A stretch of DNA of 64,000 bases, from contig NZ_DLHR01000019.1 in the NCBI RefSeq assembly GCF_002483315.1, positions 62,001 through 126,000 on the forward strand. The letters run 5' to 3'. Below the pieces are notes generated by a model that ran no database searches, was not told the origin of the DNA, and saw nothing but the letters and a program-made list of their open reading frames with translations. Below are positions 7,664 to 17,275 of the stretch, one piece after another. Position 1 is the first letter of the stretch. Each line of letters starts with the position of its first letter. The translations under genes were made by a program, and so were the position numbers. Origin of the DNA: Flavobacterium sp. UBA7663 (lineage in GTDB: Bacteria; Bacteroidota; Bacteroidia; Flavobacteriales; Flavobacteriaceae).

Positions 7664-9919
7664 ATGTTTAAAATATTTATTTATACAACTCTATTTTTTT
7701 CGTTTTTTACCTTTTCACAAAACACAATAAAAGGAAAAGTGACCGCTAATAATGAAATTTTAGCTTATGCTAATATTTATATTAAAGAACTAAATAAAGG
7801 AGTTGAAACCAATGAAAAAGGAATGTATATATTTGAAAATATTCCTAATGGTTCCTATACAATTACTGCTTCTTACATTGGGTTTAAACCCGAAAAGAAA
7901 AAAATTACACTTGAAAACAATTCTGATTTAACAATCAATTTCACCTTACAAGAAGATTCAAACACATTAGATGATGTAGTGATTTCTGGAACTTTAAAAC
8001 CCGTTTCAAGAATGGAAACGCCAGTTCCGGTTGAAGTGTATACAACTGCTTTTTTAAAGAAAAACCCAACCTCCAATATTTTTGAAGCCTTGCAAAATGT
8101 TAACGGTGTTCGACCTCAACTGAATTGCAACATTTGCAACACAGGCGACATTCATATTAACGGATTAGAAGGTCCGTACACCATGGTTACAATTGACGGA
8201 ATGCCAATTGTGAGTTCGCTTTCAACTGTTTATGGTTTATCAGGAATTCCGAATTCGTTAATTGATAGAGTTGAAGTAGTTAAAGGTCCAGCCTCAAGTT
8301 TGTATGGAAGTGAAGCGGTTGGTGGATTAATTAACATCATTACCAAAAAACCAACAACTGCTCCCTTATTTTCAGCCGATATTTTTTCGACTTCTTGGTT
8401 AGAAACGAATTTGGATTTAGGTTTTAAAAGTAACATTGGTAAAAAAGCAGTTACTTTAGTCGGCATCAATTATTATAATTACAACCAACCTATCGATAAT
8501 AACAATGATAATTTTACAGATGTAACCTTGCAAGAACGAATTTCCGTCTTCAACAAATGGAACTTTGACCGAAAAAACAATAAAGAATTCACCATCGCTG
8601 GACGCCTTTTTTACGAAGACCGTTGGGGAGGCGAAATGCAATGGAACAAAACCCATCGTGGTGGCTCTGAAGTGTATGGTGAAAGCATTTATACCAAACG
8701 AGTGGAGCTTTTGAGTAAATATCAATTACCAACCACAGAAGACATGTATTTGTCGTTTTCCGTAACCGCTCACGATCAAAATTCGGTTTATGGAAATACC
8801 ATTTATTTAGCGAATCAAAAAATCGCTTTCGGACAATATACTTGGGATAAAAAGGTAGAAAATCACAATTTGTTATTGGGAGCTGCTTTTCGTTATCAAT
8901 ATTATGACGATAATACAACGGCAACTCTTTCGGCAGAACAAACAAAAATCTATAGCGTGTTTCTTCAAGATGAAATAAAATTAGCGGAGAAGCATCATAT
9001 TTTATTAGGTGCTAGATACGATTACAACAACAATCACGGAAACATTTTTACACCCAGAATAGCCTACAAATGGAATCCGACAGAAAATGATGTGTTCCGA
9101 ATTAATGCAGGAACTGGATTTCGAATTGTGAATTTATTTACCGAAGAACATGCCGCTTTAACGGGTTCAAGAGATGTTGTGATTACAGAAGATTTAAAAC
9201 CGGAAACTTCATACAACATCAATTTGAATTATCTGAAGAAAATAAGATTTGAAAACGGCACTTTTTTAGGTTTCGAAACTTCGGCTTGGTACACCTATTT
9301 TAACAACCAAATTATTCCAGATTACGACACAAATCCAAATCAAATCATTTATTCGAACTTAAACGGATATGCACAAACGTTAGGAATTAGTGGTAATATC
9401 GATTTAGTTACGCCTTTTGGATTAAAAGCAATTGTTGGTTTTACGATTATGGAACCTAAAAATGTGCAAAACGGAATGAGTTCAACACCTGTTTTAACGG
9501 AAAAATACAGCGTCAATTGGGCTATAACTTACGATATTCCAAAATGGTTTTTATCCATCGATTACACCGGAAATTTATATGGACCAATGCGATTGCCGAT
9601 TTTAGGTGATTTAGATCCAAGACCTGAATATTCTCCTATTTGGAGTTTACAAAACATTCAGTTTACTTATAAAAAATTTCGTAGTTTTGAACTTTATGGT
9701 GGTGTGAAAAATATTTTGAATTGGACGCCAAACAAAAGCACGCCTTTCTTAATAGCGAGAGCAAACGATCCATTTGATGAAGATGTAACATATAACACAA
9801 ACGGAAATGTTTTAGCTACACCAACAAATCCATATGCTTTAACTTTTGATCCAAGTTATGTGTATGCGCCCAACCAAGGAATTAGAGGTTTTTTAGGAAT
9901 TCGATATACTATTTTTTAA
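7664..9919 (+). CDS. TonB-dependent receptor with CarboxypepD-like N-terminal domain
   Basis: I chose ATG 7664 (MFKIFIYTTLFFSFFTFSQ, a signal peptide) over a TTG seven codons upstream that falls inside the operator. The 751-residue protein has a carboxypeptidase-regulatory-like domain (about 20-105, NTIKGKVTANNEILAYANIY), a plug with NVNGVRPQLNCNICNTGDIH and VEVVKGPASSLYGSEAVGG, and a barrel ending in FLGIRYTIF. The Cys pair CNICNTGD in the plug is notable. It resembles CirA/FepA or copper/haem-type receptors; the ligand is unknown. Its stop overlaps the next start by one base. Confidence 0.82.
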   Translation: MFKIFIYTTLFFSFFTFSQNTIKGKVTANNEILAYANIYIKELNKGVETNEKGMYIFENIPNGSYTITASYIGFKPEKKKITLENNSDLTINFTLQEDSNTLDDVVISGTLKPVSRMETPVPVEVYTTAFLKKNPTSNIFEALQNVNGVRPQLNCNICNTGDIHINGLEGPYTMVTIDGMPIVSSLSTVYGLSGIPNSLIDRVEVVKGPASSLYGSEAVGGLINIITKKPTTAPLFSADIFSTSWLETNLDLGFKSNIGKKAVTLVGINYYNYNQPIDNNNDNFTDVTLQERISVFNKWNFDRKNNKEFTIAGRLFYEDRWGGEMQWNKTHRGGSEVYGESIYTKRVELLSKYQLPTTEDMYLSFSVTAHDQNSVYGNTIYLANQKIAFGQYTWDKKVENHNLLLGAAFRYQYYDDNTTATLSAEQTKIYSVFLQDEIKLAEKHHILLGARYDYNNNHGNIFTPRIAYKWNPTENDVFRINAGTGFRIVNLFTEEHAALTGSRDVVITEDLKPETSYNINLNYLKKIRFENGTFLGFETSAWYTYFNNQIIPDYDTNPNQIIYSNLNGYAQTLGISGNIDLVTPFGLKAIVGFTIMEPKNVQNGMSSTPVLTEKYSVNWAITYDIPKWFLSIDYTGNLYGPMRLPILGDLDPRPEYSPIWSLQNIQFTYKKFRSFELYGGVKNILNWTPNKSTPFLIARANDPFDEDVTYNTNGNVLATPTNPYALTFDPSYVYAPNQGIRGFLGIRYTIF

Positions 9920-11094
9920 TGCAACATTATCATTACATTTTCACAGGTTCAGGATTATCGGCTTTAATGACCGTTTATGAAATGCTTTTATCTGGAAAAT
10001 TTGAAGATAAATCCATTTTGCTAATTGATGAGAATACTAAAAAAGCAAACGATAGAACTTGGTGTTTTTGGGATGAAAACGACACCCCACCCAAAGGGCA
10101 CCCCTCTAAGAGAGGGGAATCATTCGAAGAAATCGTCTCAAAAAAATGGAATCAAGCCATTTTTGCCAATGAGAAATTCAATCGGGTTTTAGAACTAACC
10201 CCTTATCAATACAAGAAAATCAATGGTTTGGATTTTTACGAATTGGTTTTCAAAAAGATTTCCGAACATAAAAACATTCATTTTCTAAATCAAAAAGTTG
10301 TTGATTTTACCGAATTAGGCAACCATTGTGTTGTAAAAACCAAAGAAGAAACTTTTACTTGTAACAAAATTTTCAATTCCATTTACAATCCAGAAGCTGT
10401 AAAAGCGCAAACCAAATTCCCTTTAATTCAGCAACATTTTATCGGTTGGTTTATCAAAAGTAAAGAAGCGGTTTTTACACCAAATTACGCTACTTTCATG
10501 GATTTCTCGGTGGAACAGAAAGGTAACACAAGATTTATGTATGTTTTACCAACTTCTTCAACTGAAGCTTTATTGGAATACACCTTATTTTCAAAAGATT
10601 TACTTCCGAGGGAAGAATACGAATCTGAAATTCAGAAATACATTGAAAATCTCGGAATAACCGAATACGAAATCATCGAAAAAGAACAAGGCAATATCCC
10701 GATGACGTGTTATCCTTTCTGGAAACACAACACGAAAAACATCATTAATATTGGTTCGGCTGGCGGTTGGACAAAAGCTAGCACAGGTTATACTTTTAAA
10801 AATGCTTCCAAAAAATCAAAAGCTTTAGTTCAATTTATAAAATCAGAATTCGACTTCACTAAATTTCATAAAAAAGATAAATTTTGGTTCTACGATTTAT
10901 TGTTGTTGGATATTTTGAGTTCAAAAAACGAATTAGGTTCTAAGATATTTTCTTCAATGTTTAAAAAAGGAAGTTCGACTGTAATTTTTAAATTTTTGGA
11001 TGAAGAAACTTCTATTTGGGAAGATTTACAAGTAATTTGGAAATGTCCGAAAATGCTATTTGTAAAAGCGCTTTTTGGTAGAATTTTAAAATAA
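9919..11094 (+). CDS. crtY: Lycopene cyclase (CrtY type) with an inserted palindromic segment
   Basis: The 391-residue flavoprotein-like enzyme has GSGLSA (10-15) in a dinucleotide-binding opening and the lycopene cyclase signature DRTWCFW (45-51); GNIPMTCYPFW and NIGSAGGWTKASTGYTF are later family motifs. It would make beta-carotene, a precursor of zeaxanthin, from lycopene at the membrane. It overlaps the TonB receptor gene by one base, so the two are co-transcribed; other carotenoid genes are absent here. Residues about 55-68 (DTPPKGHPSKRGES) look foreign: they are encoded by a GC-rich stretch with a perfect hairpin. The frame is intact. Confidence 0.85.
   Translation: MQHYHYIFTGSGLSALMTVYEMLLSGKFEDKSILLIDENTKKANDRTWCFWDENDTPPKGHPSKRGESFEEIVSKKWNQAIFANEKFNRVLELTPYQYKKINGLDFYELVFKKISEHKNIHFLNQKVVDFTELGNHCVVKTKEETFTCNKIFNSIYNPEAVKAQTKFPLIQQHFIGWFIKSKEAVFTPNYATFMDFSVEQKGNTRFMYVLPTSSTEALLEYTLFSKDLLPREEYESEIQKYIENLGITEYEIIEKEQGNIPMTCYPFWKHNTKNIINIGSAGGWTKASTGYTFKNASKKSKALVQFIKSEFDFTKFHKKDKFWFYDLLLLDILSSKNELGSKIFSSMFKKGSSTVIFKFLDEETSIWEDLQVIWKCPKMLFVKALFGRILK
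10081..10120 (+). repeat. GC-rich palindromic repeat inside crtY
   Basis: Within an AT-rich gene this run contains CCCAAAGGG and the hairpin CCCCTCT (10101-10107) with AGAGGGG (10111-10117), loop AAG. It is in frame and adds about 14 residues between DRTWCFWDEN and the next conserved block. It looks like a mobile intergenic repeat that landed in a coding region. Confidence 0.55.
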
Positions 11095-11159
11095 GAGTAA
11101 ACTATCAAATCATAACAAATCTTTATGAATTGGTTTTCTATAACAAGCAAAAAACTTTG

Positions 11160-11167
11160 TAACTTTG
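11160..11167 (+). promoter_or_regulatory. -7 element of the bacilliredoxin gene
   Basis: TAACTTTG matches TAnnTTTG and lies 28 bases before the start codon. No well-spaced TTTG -33 is seen. Confidence 0.35.
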
Positions 11168-11195
11168 CCACTCGTTAACTTATAACATAAAAATT

Positions 11196-11606
11196 ATGTA
11201 TCCAGAAGAAATGGTAAAACCAATGCGTGCTGAATTAACAGAAGCTGGTTTTCAAGAATTATATAGCGCTGAAGCAGTAGAAAATGCTTTAAAAAATGAA
11301 GGAACTACATTAGTAGTAATCAACTCGGTTTGTGGTTGTGCGGCAAGAAATGCACGTCCGGGAGCAAAAATGAGTTTAGATGGTGCTAAAAAACCTTCAC
11401 AATTAGTAACTGTTTTTGCTGGAGTTGACAAAGATGCAGTTGATGCAGCTCGCCAACACATGTTTCCTTTTCCTCCATCATCGCCATGTATGGCTTTGTT
11501 TAAAAATGGTGAATTAGTACACATGTTAGAACGCCACCATATAGAAGGGCGTCCAGCTGAATTAATTGCTGAAAACTTAAAAGACGCTTACAACGAATAT
11601 TGCTAA
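11196..11606 (+). CDS. BrxA/BrxB family bacilliredoxin
   Basis: The 136-residue cytoplasmic protein matches the YphP/YqiW (bacilliredoxin) family along its length, with the CGC active site at residues 46-48 ([14 protein letters not shown]) and the later [23 protein letters not shown]. In Firmicutes these proteins remove bacillithiol from S-bacillithiolated proteins; the same role here is inferred. It stands alone between its own promoter and a strong terminator. Confidence 0.88.
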   Translation: MYPEEMVKPMRAELTEAGFQELYSAEAVENALKNEGTTLVVINSVCGCAARNARPGAKMSLDGAKKPSQLVTVFAGVDKDAVDAARQHMFPFPPSSPCMALFKNGELVHMLERHHIEGRPAELIAENLKDAYNEYC

Positions 11607-11627
11607 GATACTATGCTGGCATACAAT

Positions 11628-11657
11628 AAAAAACCACCAAAACATTGGTGGTTTTTT
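11628..11657 (+). terminator. Rho-independent terminator after bacilliredoxin
   Basis: A 12-base stem, AAAAAACCACCA (11628-11639) with TGGTGGTTTTTT (11646-11657), with a 6-base loop and a T run. Confidence 0.85.
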
Positions 11658-11694
11658 ATTTTAAACCTTACTTTTGTGCAAATTCAATTTAAAA

Positions 11695-12429
11695 ATGGAA
11701 AAAATAGTATCGTATCCACTTTCAATAGTGTATTACTTCTTTTTTTTACTTTGGTTAGTAATCTTTCATCCTATTCAATGGATTTGTTTCAATCTTTTTG
11801 GATACAATGCGCATCGTTTAAGTGTAGCTTACCTAAATTGGTTTTTAGTTAGAACGGCTCACATTGTAGGCGCTTCATATCATATTAAAGGAATGGAAAA
11901 TGTTCCTGAAAATAAACCTTTAATCATCGTTGCCAATCATCAAAGTTTGCATGATATCACCACTATCATTTGGTTTTTACGAAAAGTACATCCAAAATTC
12001 ATCAGCAAAATTGAACTAGGAAAAGGAATTCCGAGTGTTTCTTATAATTTACGCCATGGTGGTTCGGCTTTAATTAACCGAAAAGATCCAAAACAAGCGT
12101 TGCCAGAAATTAAAAAAGTAGCCGAATTAGTAAACAATAATAATTACTCCGTAGTAATTTTTCCAGAAGGAACACGAAGCAAAACAGGAACACCTAAACC
12201 TTTCGCCGTGAATGGATTAAAAATGTTATACAAGTTTGCTCCAGATGCGTACTTCTTGCCAATTACCATTAATAATTCATGGAAAATGACTAAATTTGGA
12301 CAATTTCCTCTTGGATTAGGAACTCGCTTAGAATTTACCATCCATAAACCAATGAAAATTTCAGAACATCCTTTTGAAGAGATTTTTGAGAAAACCGAAA
12401 ATATAATTATAAAACATATTAAAATATAA
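11695..12429 (+). CDS. plsC: 1-acyl-sn-glycerol-3-phosphate acyltransferase
   Basis: I use ATG 11695 (MEKIVSYPLS); the frame extends upstream only into a TACTTTTG -7 promoter element (11669-11676). The 244-residue protein has an N-terminal hydrophobic helix and the acyltransferase motifs NHQSLHD (HX4D), a later block around RHGGSALINRK, and FPEGTRS. It acylates lysophosphatidate to phosphatidate at the inner membrane. The next gene, an acyl-ACP desaturase, starts 4 bases after its stop, so a lipid-synthesis operon is likely. Confidence 0.9.
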   Translation: MEKIVSYPLSIVYYFFFLLWLVIFHPIQWICFNLFGYNAHRLSVAYLNWFLVRTAHIVGASYHIKGMENVPENKPLIIVANHQSLHDITTIIWFLRKVHPKFISKIELGKGIPSVSYNLRHGGSALINRKDPKQALPEIKKVAELVNNNNYSVVIFPEGTRSKTGTPKPFAVNGLKMLYKFAPDAYFLPITINNSWKMTKFGQFPLGLGTRLEFTIHKPMKISEHPFEEIFEKTENIIIKHIKI

Positions 12430-12433
12430 CCCA

Positions 12434-13432
12434 ATGTCAATACAAAACGTCCGCTTGGAAGTAATGCAGTTTTTGGAAAAAAAAGTGGATAACTTCGTGG
12501 AAGAATTTTTAATCCCTGTAGAAAAAATTTGGCAACCTACTGATTTGCTTCCTGATTCTTCAAAAGAAAACTTTTTAGAAGAAGTAAAAGAACTACGTGA
12601 AATAGCTAAAGATTTACCTTATGATTTTTGGGTAACTTTAGTTGGAGATACCATTACCGAAGAAGCGTTACCAACATACGAAACTTGGTTAATGGATGTA
12701 GAAGGCGTTACTCAAAAAGGAGAAAACGGAGATAATGGTTGGGCAAAATGGTTACGTCAATGGACAGGTGAAGAAAACCGTCACGGAGATGTATTAAACA
12801 AATATCTTTATCTTTCGGGTAGAGTGAATATGCGTGAAGTTGAAATTACTACGCACCATTTAATCAACGATGGTTTTGATCCAGGAACTGGAAGAGATCC
12901 TTATAAAAACTTTGTATTCACCAGTTTTCAAGAATTAGCAACTTATGTTTCTCACAATCGTGTTGCGCAATTGGCTAAGAAATTTGGCGATAAAAAACTA
13001 CACAAAATGTGTAATTTAATTGCAGGAGACGAAATGCGCCATCACTTAGCATATAGCGAATTTGTTAAACGTATTTTTGAAGTAGATCCTAGCGAAATGA
13101 TGTTATCGTTTCAATACATGATGAAGAAAAAAATTACGATGCCAGCGCATTTGATTAGAGAATCAGGTGAAAGTATTGGAACTGCATTCGAAAAATTTTC
13201 AGAATCGGCACAACGTTTAGGTGTTTACACAGCGATGGATTATGTGGATATTCTTCAAAAATTAAATGAGAAATGGGAAATTGATAAAATTGGCAATCTT
13301 ACAGATGAAGCTGAAAAAGCACGTGATTATCTAATGAAATTACCTGCTCGTATGGCAAAAATTTCTGAGCGTTTAGTCGTTCCTGCTGAAGGACAACTTT
13401 TTAAATGGGTAGAACCGGCTTTAGCTAGATAA
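12434..13432 (+). CDS. Acyl-[acyl-carrier-protein] desaturase
   Basis: The 332-residue soluble protein has the diiron motifs EENRHGD (about residues 114-120) and DEMRHH (about 196-201), each giving E/D and His ligands, as in plant stearoyl-ACP delta-9 desaturase and mycobacterial DesA. It would introduce a double bond into acyl-ACP using O2 and ferredoxin. It follows plsC after 4 bases. Such soluble desaturases are regular in Flavobacteriia. Confidence 0.9.
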   Translation: MSIQNVRLEVMQFLEKKVDNFVEEFLIPVEKIWQPTDLLPDSSKENFLEEVKELREIAKDLPYDFWVTLVGDTITEEALPTYETWLMDVEGVTQKGENGDNGWAKWLRQWTGEENRHGDVLNKYLYLSGRVNMREVEITTHHLINDGFDPGTGRDPYKNFVFTSFQELATYVSHNRVAQLAKKFGDKKLHKMCNLIAGDEMRHHLAYSEFVKRIFEVDPSEMMLSFQYMMKKKITMPAHLIRESGESIGTAFEKFSESAQRLGVYTAMDYVDILQKLNEKWEIDKIGNLTDEAEKARDYLMKLPARMAKISERLVVPAEGQLFKWVEPALAR

Positions 13433-13454
13433 ACTTATAAATTCTAAAAAAATT

Positions 13455-13487
13455 AAATTCCAATTTTACACAAGATTGGAATTTTTT
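13455..13487 (+). terminator. Rho-independent terminator of the plsC-desaturase operon
   Basis: AAATTCCAAT (13455-13464) pairs with ATTGGAATTT (13475-13484), followed by further T residues. It overlaps the frame upstream of the HD gene, which supports the later start at 13500. Confidence 0.7.
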
Positions 13488-13499
13488 ATATCATCAGAA

Positions 13500-14144
13500 A
13501 TGACAATAATAGACAACACTATACTTTTTGTAAAACAACAATTAGAAAATGCAGAAGGAGGTCACGATTGGTTTCACATTGAACGCGTCTATAAAAATGC
13601 TTTGTTAATTGCTGAAGGCGAAGATTGCGATTTAACTGTAGTGAAGCTTGGTGCTTTATTACACGATATTGCTGATTCAAAATTTCATGGTGGCGATGAA
13701 ACGGTTGGTCCGAAAACAGCTCGTGCTTTTTTAGAATCGCAAAATGTTTCAGAAGACATTATTTTACATGTAATTGCAATTATTGAAAATATTTCCTTTA
13801 AAGGTGGAAATTTCGAAAAGAAATTCAATTCAAAAGAATTAGAAGTTGTGCAAGATGCAGACCGATTGGATGCAATTGGCGCTATAGGAATTGCACGTGC
13901 TTTTAATTATGGTGGTTTTAAAAATCGTCCATTATACAATCCAAATATTCAACCAAACATGAATATGAATAAGGAAGAATATAAGAATAGTGAATCGCCA
14001 ACTCTAAATCACTTTTACGAAAAACTATTGCTTTTAAAAGATAAAATGAATACCGAAACAGGTAAAAAAATTGCTCAAAAACGTCATGATTTCATGGTAG
14101 CTTTTTTAAGTCAATTTTATGCCGAATGGGACGGTCATGAATAA
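13500..14144 (+). CDS. HD-domain phosphohydrolase, YedJ-like
   Basis: The start at ATG 13500 is chosen because the longer frame begins inside a terminator stem. The 214-residue protein has the HD pattern H (HDWFHIERV), HD (LLHDIAD) and a late D (QDADRLDAIGAIGIAR), as in the YedJ/YpgQ-type uncharacterised metal-dependent phosphohydrolases. Substrate is unknown; nucleotides are common for the superfamily. It is a single-gene unit. Confidence 0.8.
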   Translation: MTIIDNTILFVKQQLENAEGGHDWFHIERVYKNALLIAEGEDCDLTVVKLGALLHDIADSKFHGGDETVGPKTARAFLESQNVSEDIILHVIAIIENISFKGGNFEKKFNSKELEVVQDADRLDAIGAIGIARAFNYGGFKNRPLYNPNIQPNMNMNKEEYKNSESPTLNHFYEKLLLLKDKMNTETGKKIAQKRHDFMVAFLSQFYAEWDGHE

Positions 14145-14148
14145 AAAC

Positions 14149-14184
14149 AAAAAAGCGGTTTTCATAAAGAAAACCGCTTTTTTT
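14149..14184. terminator. Bidirectional terminator between HD gene and gdhA
   Basis: A 15-base stem, with AAAAAAGCGGTTTTC (14149-14163) pairing with GAAAACCGCTTTTTT (14169-14183), has A and T tracts on both sides and lies between two convergent genes. Confidence 0.85.
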
Positions 14185-14199
14185 AATATTTTGATTTCA

Positions 14200-15543
14200 T
14201 TAAACCACTCCTTGCGATAGCATAGCGTCGGCTACTTTTACAAAACCTGCAATATTAGCGCCTTTTACATAATCAATATAACCATCATCGTTTTTACCAT
14301 ATTTTACACAAGATTCGTGAATGCTATTCATGATTTTATGTAAACGTTCATCCACTTCTTCTGTTGTCCAACTCAATCGTAATGAATTTTGCGACATTTC
14401 TAAACCTGATGTGGCTACACCACCTGCGTTAGATGCTTTCCCTGGTGCAAATAAAATTTTAGATTTGTGAAACTCTGCAATTGCTTCTGGAGTTGAAGGC
14501 ATATTGGCACCTTCTGCCACACAAATACAACCATTTGCAATTAATTTTTGTGCTTCATCACCGTTCAATTCGTTTTGAGTTGCACAAGGCAAAGCAATAT
14601 CACATTTAACTTCCCATGGATCTTTTCCTGCAAAAAATTGTGCTTTTGGATATTTCTTTAAATATTCAGAAATTCTACCATAATTTACATTTTTGATTTC
14701 CATAATGTACGCTAATTTCTCTGCGTCAATTCCGTCTGCATCATAAATATATCCTGAAGAATCTGATGCGGTCACCACTTTTGCTCCTAATTGTGTAGCT
14801 TTTTCAATGGCATATTGCGCCACATTTCCGGAACCAGAAACCAAAACTGTTTTCCCTTGAAATGAAAGTCCTTTGGTTGCTAGCATACTTTGGGCAAAAT
14901 AAACAGTACCATATCCTGTAGCTTCTGGACGAATTAACGAACCTCCGAAAGAAATTCCTTTACCTGTTAAAACGCCTGTAAATTCGTTTCTCAATTTTTT
15001 ATATTGACCAAATAAATACCCTACTTCTCTACCGCCAACACCAATATCACCCGCAGGAACATCGGTATCTGGCCCAATGTGTCTAAATAATTCTGCCATA
15101 AAAGCTTGGCAAAAACTCATGATTTCAGTGTCTGATTTTCCTTTTGGATCAAAATCTGAACCTCCTTTCCCACCACCCATTGGCAATGTCGTTAAACTGT
15201 TTTTAAAAACTTGTTCAAAAGCTAAAAATTTCAAAATACTTAAATTTACCGAAGGATGAAAACGCAATCCCCCTTTGTATGGACCAATTGCAGAATTCAT
15301 TTGAATACGATACCCTTTGTTTAATCTTGTTTTTCTGGCATCATCTAACCATGCTACGCGAAACATTACAACCCTTTCAGGTTCAACCATTCGTTCTAAA
15401 AGCATTTTATCTTGATACTTTTTATTGTTTTCAATGAATGGAATAACCGCTTCAGCCACCTCGTGGACAGCTTGCAAGAACTCAGGTTCATTTGGATTTT
15501 TTTTCGCAACTTCAGCCACGAAATCATTAATTTTTTTTAACAT
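14200..15543 (-). CDS. gdhA: NADP-type glutamate dehydrogenase
   Basis: The 447-residue protein has the size of the hexameric small GDH. Seen are the catalytic loop LPMGGGKGGSDFDPKGKSD with its lysine, GDIGVGGREVGYLFGQY, and the Rossmann motif SGSGNVAQYAIEK. It makes glutamate from 2-oxoglutarate and ammonia in the cytoplasm. It has its own transcription unit; CAAAATTA at 15594-15601 reads as TAATTTTG on the minus strand and may be the -7 element. Confidence 0.95.
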   Translation of the reverse strand: MLKKINDFVAEVAKKNPNEPEFLQAVHEVAEAVIPFIENNKKYQDKMLLERMVEPERVVMFRVAWLDDARKTRLNKGYRIQMNSAIGPYKGGLRFHPSVNLSILKFLAFEQVFKNSLTTLPMGGGKGGSDFDPKGKSDTEIMSFCQAFMAELFRHIGPDTDVPAGDIGVGGREVGYLFGQYKKLRNEFTGVLTGKGISFGGSLIRPEATGYGTVYFAQSMLATKGLSFQGKTVLVSGSGNVAQYAIEKATQLGAKVVTASDSSGYIYDADGIDAEKLAYIMEIKNVNYGRISEYLKKYPKAQFFAGKDPWEVKCDIALPCATQNELNGDEAQKLIANGCICVAEGANMPSTPEAIAEFHKSKILFAPGKASNAGGVATSGLEMSQNSLRLSWTTEEVDERLHKIMNSIHESCVKYGKNDDGYIDYVKGANIAGFVKVADAMLSQGVV

Positions 15544-15658
15544 AATTATTGTGTTGTTGTTTGTTAAATAATTAAAAAATATTTATTTCAACTCAAAATT
15601 AAACATTTTAACAATTATACTTGAAAAAATTAACTAAAACATTTTTTAATAACCTTAA

Positions 15659-15687
15659 ATAAAAAACCCAGAACTAAGTTCTGGGTT
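15659..15687 (-). terminator. Terminator of the hemH to 15694 minus-strand run
   Basis: AACCCAGAAC (15665-15674) and GTTCTGGGTT (15678-15687) form a 10-base stem with a 3-base loop. On the minus strand it is followed by a T run. It lies just past the stop at 15694. Confidence 0.8.
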
Positions 15688-15693
15688 AAATTT

Positions 15694-17244
15694 TTAAATC
15701 GTTACTTTTAATAGCTGCTTTTTCTTTCCTTTTCGACCAATGAAGTAGACCGAGTTTTTTGAAATGGCTCCATCAGAAACCATAAATGGTACTTCACTAT
15801 CTTTATCATCTAAGATTTCTTGAAAATCAAAATTTCCATCTGGGTTAATTCTAATTACATTAAGATTTGATTTTTTGGTACTTGTTTGTCCAAATTGAAT
15901 TCTATCATTGCTTAATTTTTTTACTTTTTCACCTGTATTAATAAAAAAGTAAGTGTCATTTCCTTTAACTGTTGAAGTATATGAAATATATGAATCGTCA
16001 CCACCTGTTGATTGGCGTTTATTAATGTTTCTTGCCCAGATAATGTTTCCATCTTGCGCTATTTTTGCGCTAACAATATCATCATAATGATACGAATATG
16101 TCCAAGTTCCTCCACCATTTGGAGTTGCATGGTAATGCGACGTTACATAATATTCTTCGGCGTTAAAAACAATTTCGTTTTGTTGGGTTATCAAAATTCC
16201 TCTAAATGATAAATTTTTCAATTCTTTGTCTTTATTTTTTCCATATTTATCAACTATAAATTGTTCCGTAAACGGATTAAATTTTGATTTTCGAATTGCT
16301 AATGTTATTGGATCTAACTCGAAATAACTAATTCCTTTATAGCGAAAATCTTTTCTGTCAGAATAAAACCCTATACATGTAAGTTTATCTTCAAAAACAA
16401 TTGTCTTTAAAGAACCCGAAAAATGTTCATCAGTATCAAAAACTTGAGTTGCTTGACCATCTTTGCTTATTCTTGTCAATTCATACTGGTATTTTCCGCC
16501 TTCTTTTTTCTTCTTTTTTTCTTCGGTAAAAACCTTTCCTAAAAGATACAGATTGGTCCCGTCTTTAGAAACATCAATATTTTCATATTTAAACTTTTTA
16601 TCTTTAATATCTCTTTTAAATTCGTGCTCAATTTTTTTGTTCAACTTATTATCAAACAAATAAACTTTATGTGTTTCGGCATTTTTATTTTTAATATCAA
16701 TAGTGATTGCAAAAGCAGTTTTATCTTCATTAACTATAAAATTAGTTCCAGAATCGCCATCAAATTGGTTGTTTCCAAACCATTGCGATTTCATTACATC
16801 GTCACTAGCAATTCTAAAAAGCTCTTTTTTAGTAAAATTAAACTCATTGATACTTGAAGATAAAGCAGAACAAACAAATGCTTTTTCTTTTGTATTGTAA
16901 ACGAAATCGATTAGGTTAACTTCGGTTCCATTCATAATTACACCTATAATTGCTCCATATTTTTCAACATCAGAGCGTTTCATTTCATACTCATATTCTT
17001 TAATTAATTTCAGATTTGAGTCATAATGTTCAAAGTAATATCCTGCTCCAGAAGAAAATAATCCACCAGCATAACTTCTTACAATGAAGACGCCATCATT
17101 TCCATCGTCTTCAACTAAAGAAATATAAGAATGTTTGTATTCGTCTTTAAAAACGGCGCTTTTAATTATGCTATTAGGGATTTCTTGTGCGTAAAAATTT
17201 GTGAATGAAAGGCTTATAAATAAAACTGTAATAAATTTTTTCAT
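15694..17244 (-). CDS. Secreted protein of unknown function
   Basis: The 516-residue protein has a signal peptide (MKKFITVLFISLSFTNFYAQ). The rest shows regular short repeats of the kind F/Y-x-L-D-x-K/L-I (for example HYDSNLKLIKEYEYEM, LFDNKLNKKIEHEF, YFELDPITLAIRKSKF), suggestive of a beta-propeller. No catalytic motif or sorting domain was found, and I do not recognise the family. It starts 31 bases after the enoyl-CoA hydratase gene and is the last gene before the terminator. Confidence 0.6.
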   Translation of the reverse strand: MKKFITVLFISLSFTNFYAQEIPNSIIKSAVFKDEYKHSYISLVEDDGNDGVFIVRSYAGGLFSSGAGYYFEHYDSNLKLIKEYEYEMKRSDVEKYGAIIGVIMNGTEVNLIDFVYNTKEKAFVCSALSSSINEFNFTKKELFRIASDDVMKSQWFGNNQFDGDSGTNFIVNEDKTAFAITIDIKNKNAETHKVYLFDNKLNKKIEHEFKRDIKDKKFKYENIDVSKDGTNLYLLGKVFTEEKKKKKEGGKYQYELTRISKDGQATQVFDTDEHFSGSLKTIVFEDKLTCIGFYSDRKDFRYKGISYFELDPITLAIRKSKFNPFTEQFIVDKYGKNKDKELKNLSFRGILITQQNEIVFNAEEYYVTSHYHATPNGGGTWTYSYHYDDIVSAKIAQDGNIIWARNINKRQSTGGDDSYISYTSTVKGNDTYFFINTGEKVKKLSNDRIQFGQTSTKKSNLNVIRINPDGNFDFQEILDDKDSEVPFMVSDGAISKNSVYFIGRKGKKKQLLKVTI

Positions 17245-17275
17245 TTTTATAGATTCGTATTAAATGTTTATGTGA

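Noticed and set aside
9919..11094. Lycopene cyclase as a pseudogene because of the insertion
   Set aside because: The frame is intact, all family motifs remain, and the insertion is a multiple of three in a likely loop.
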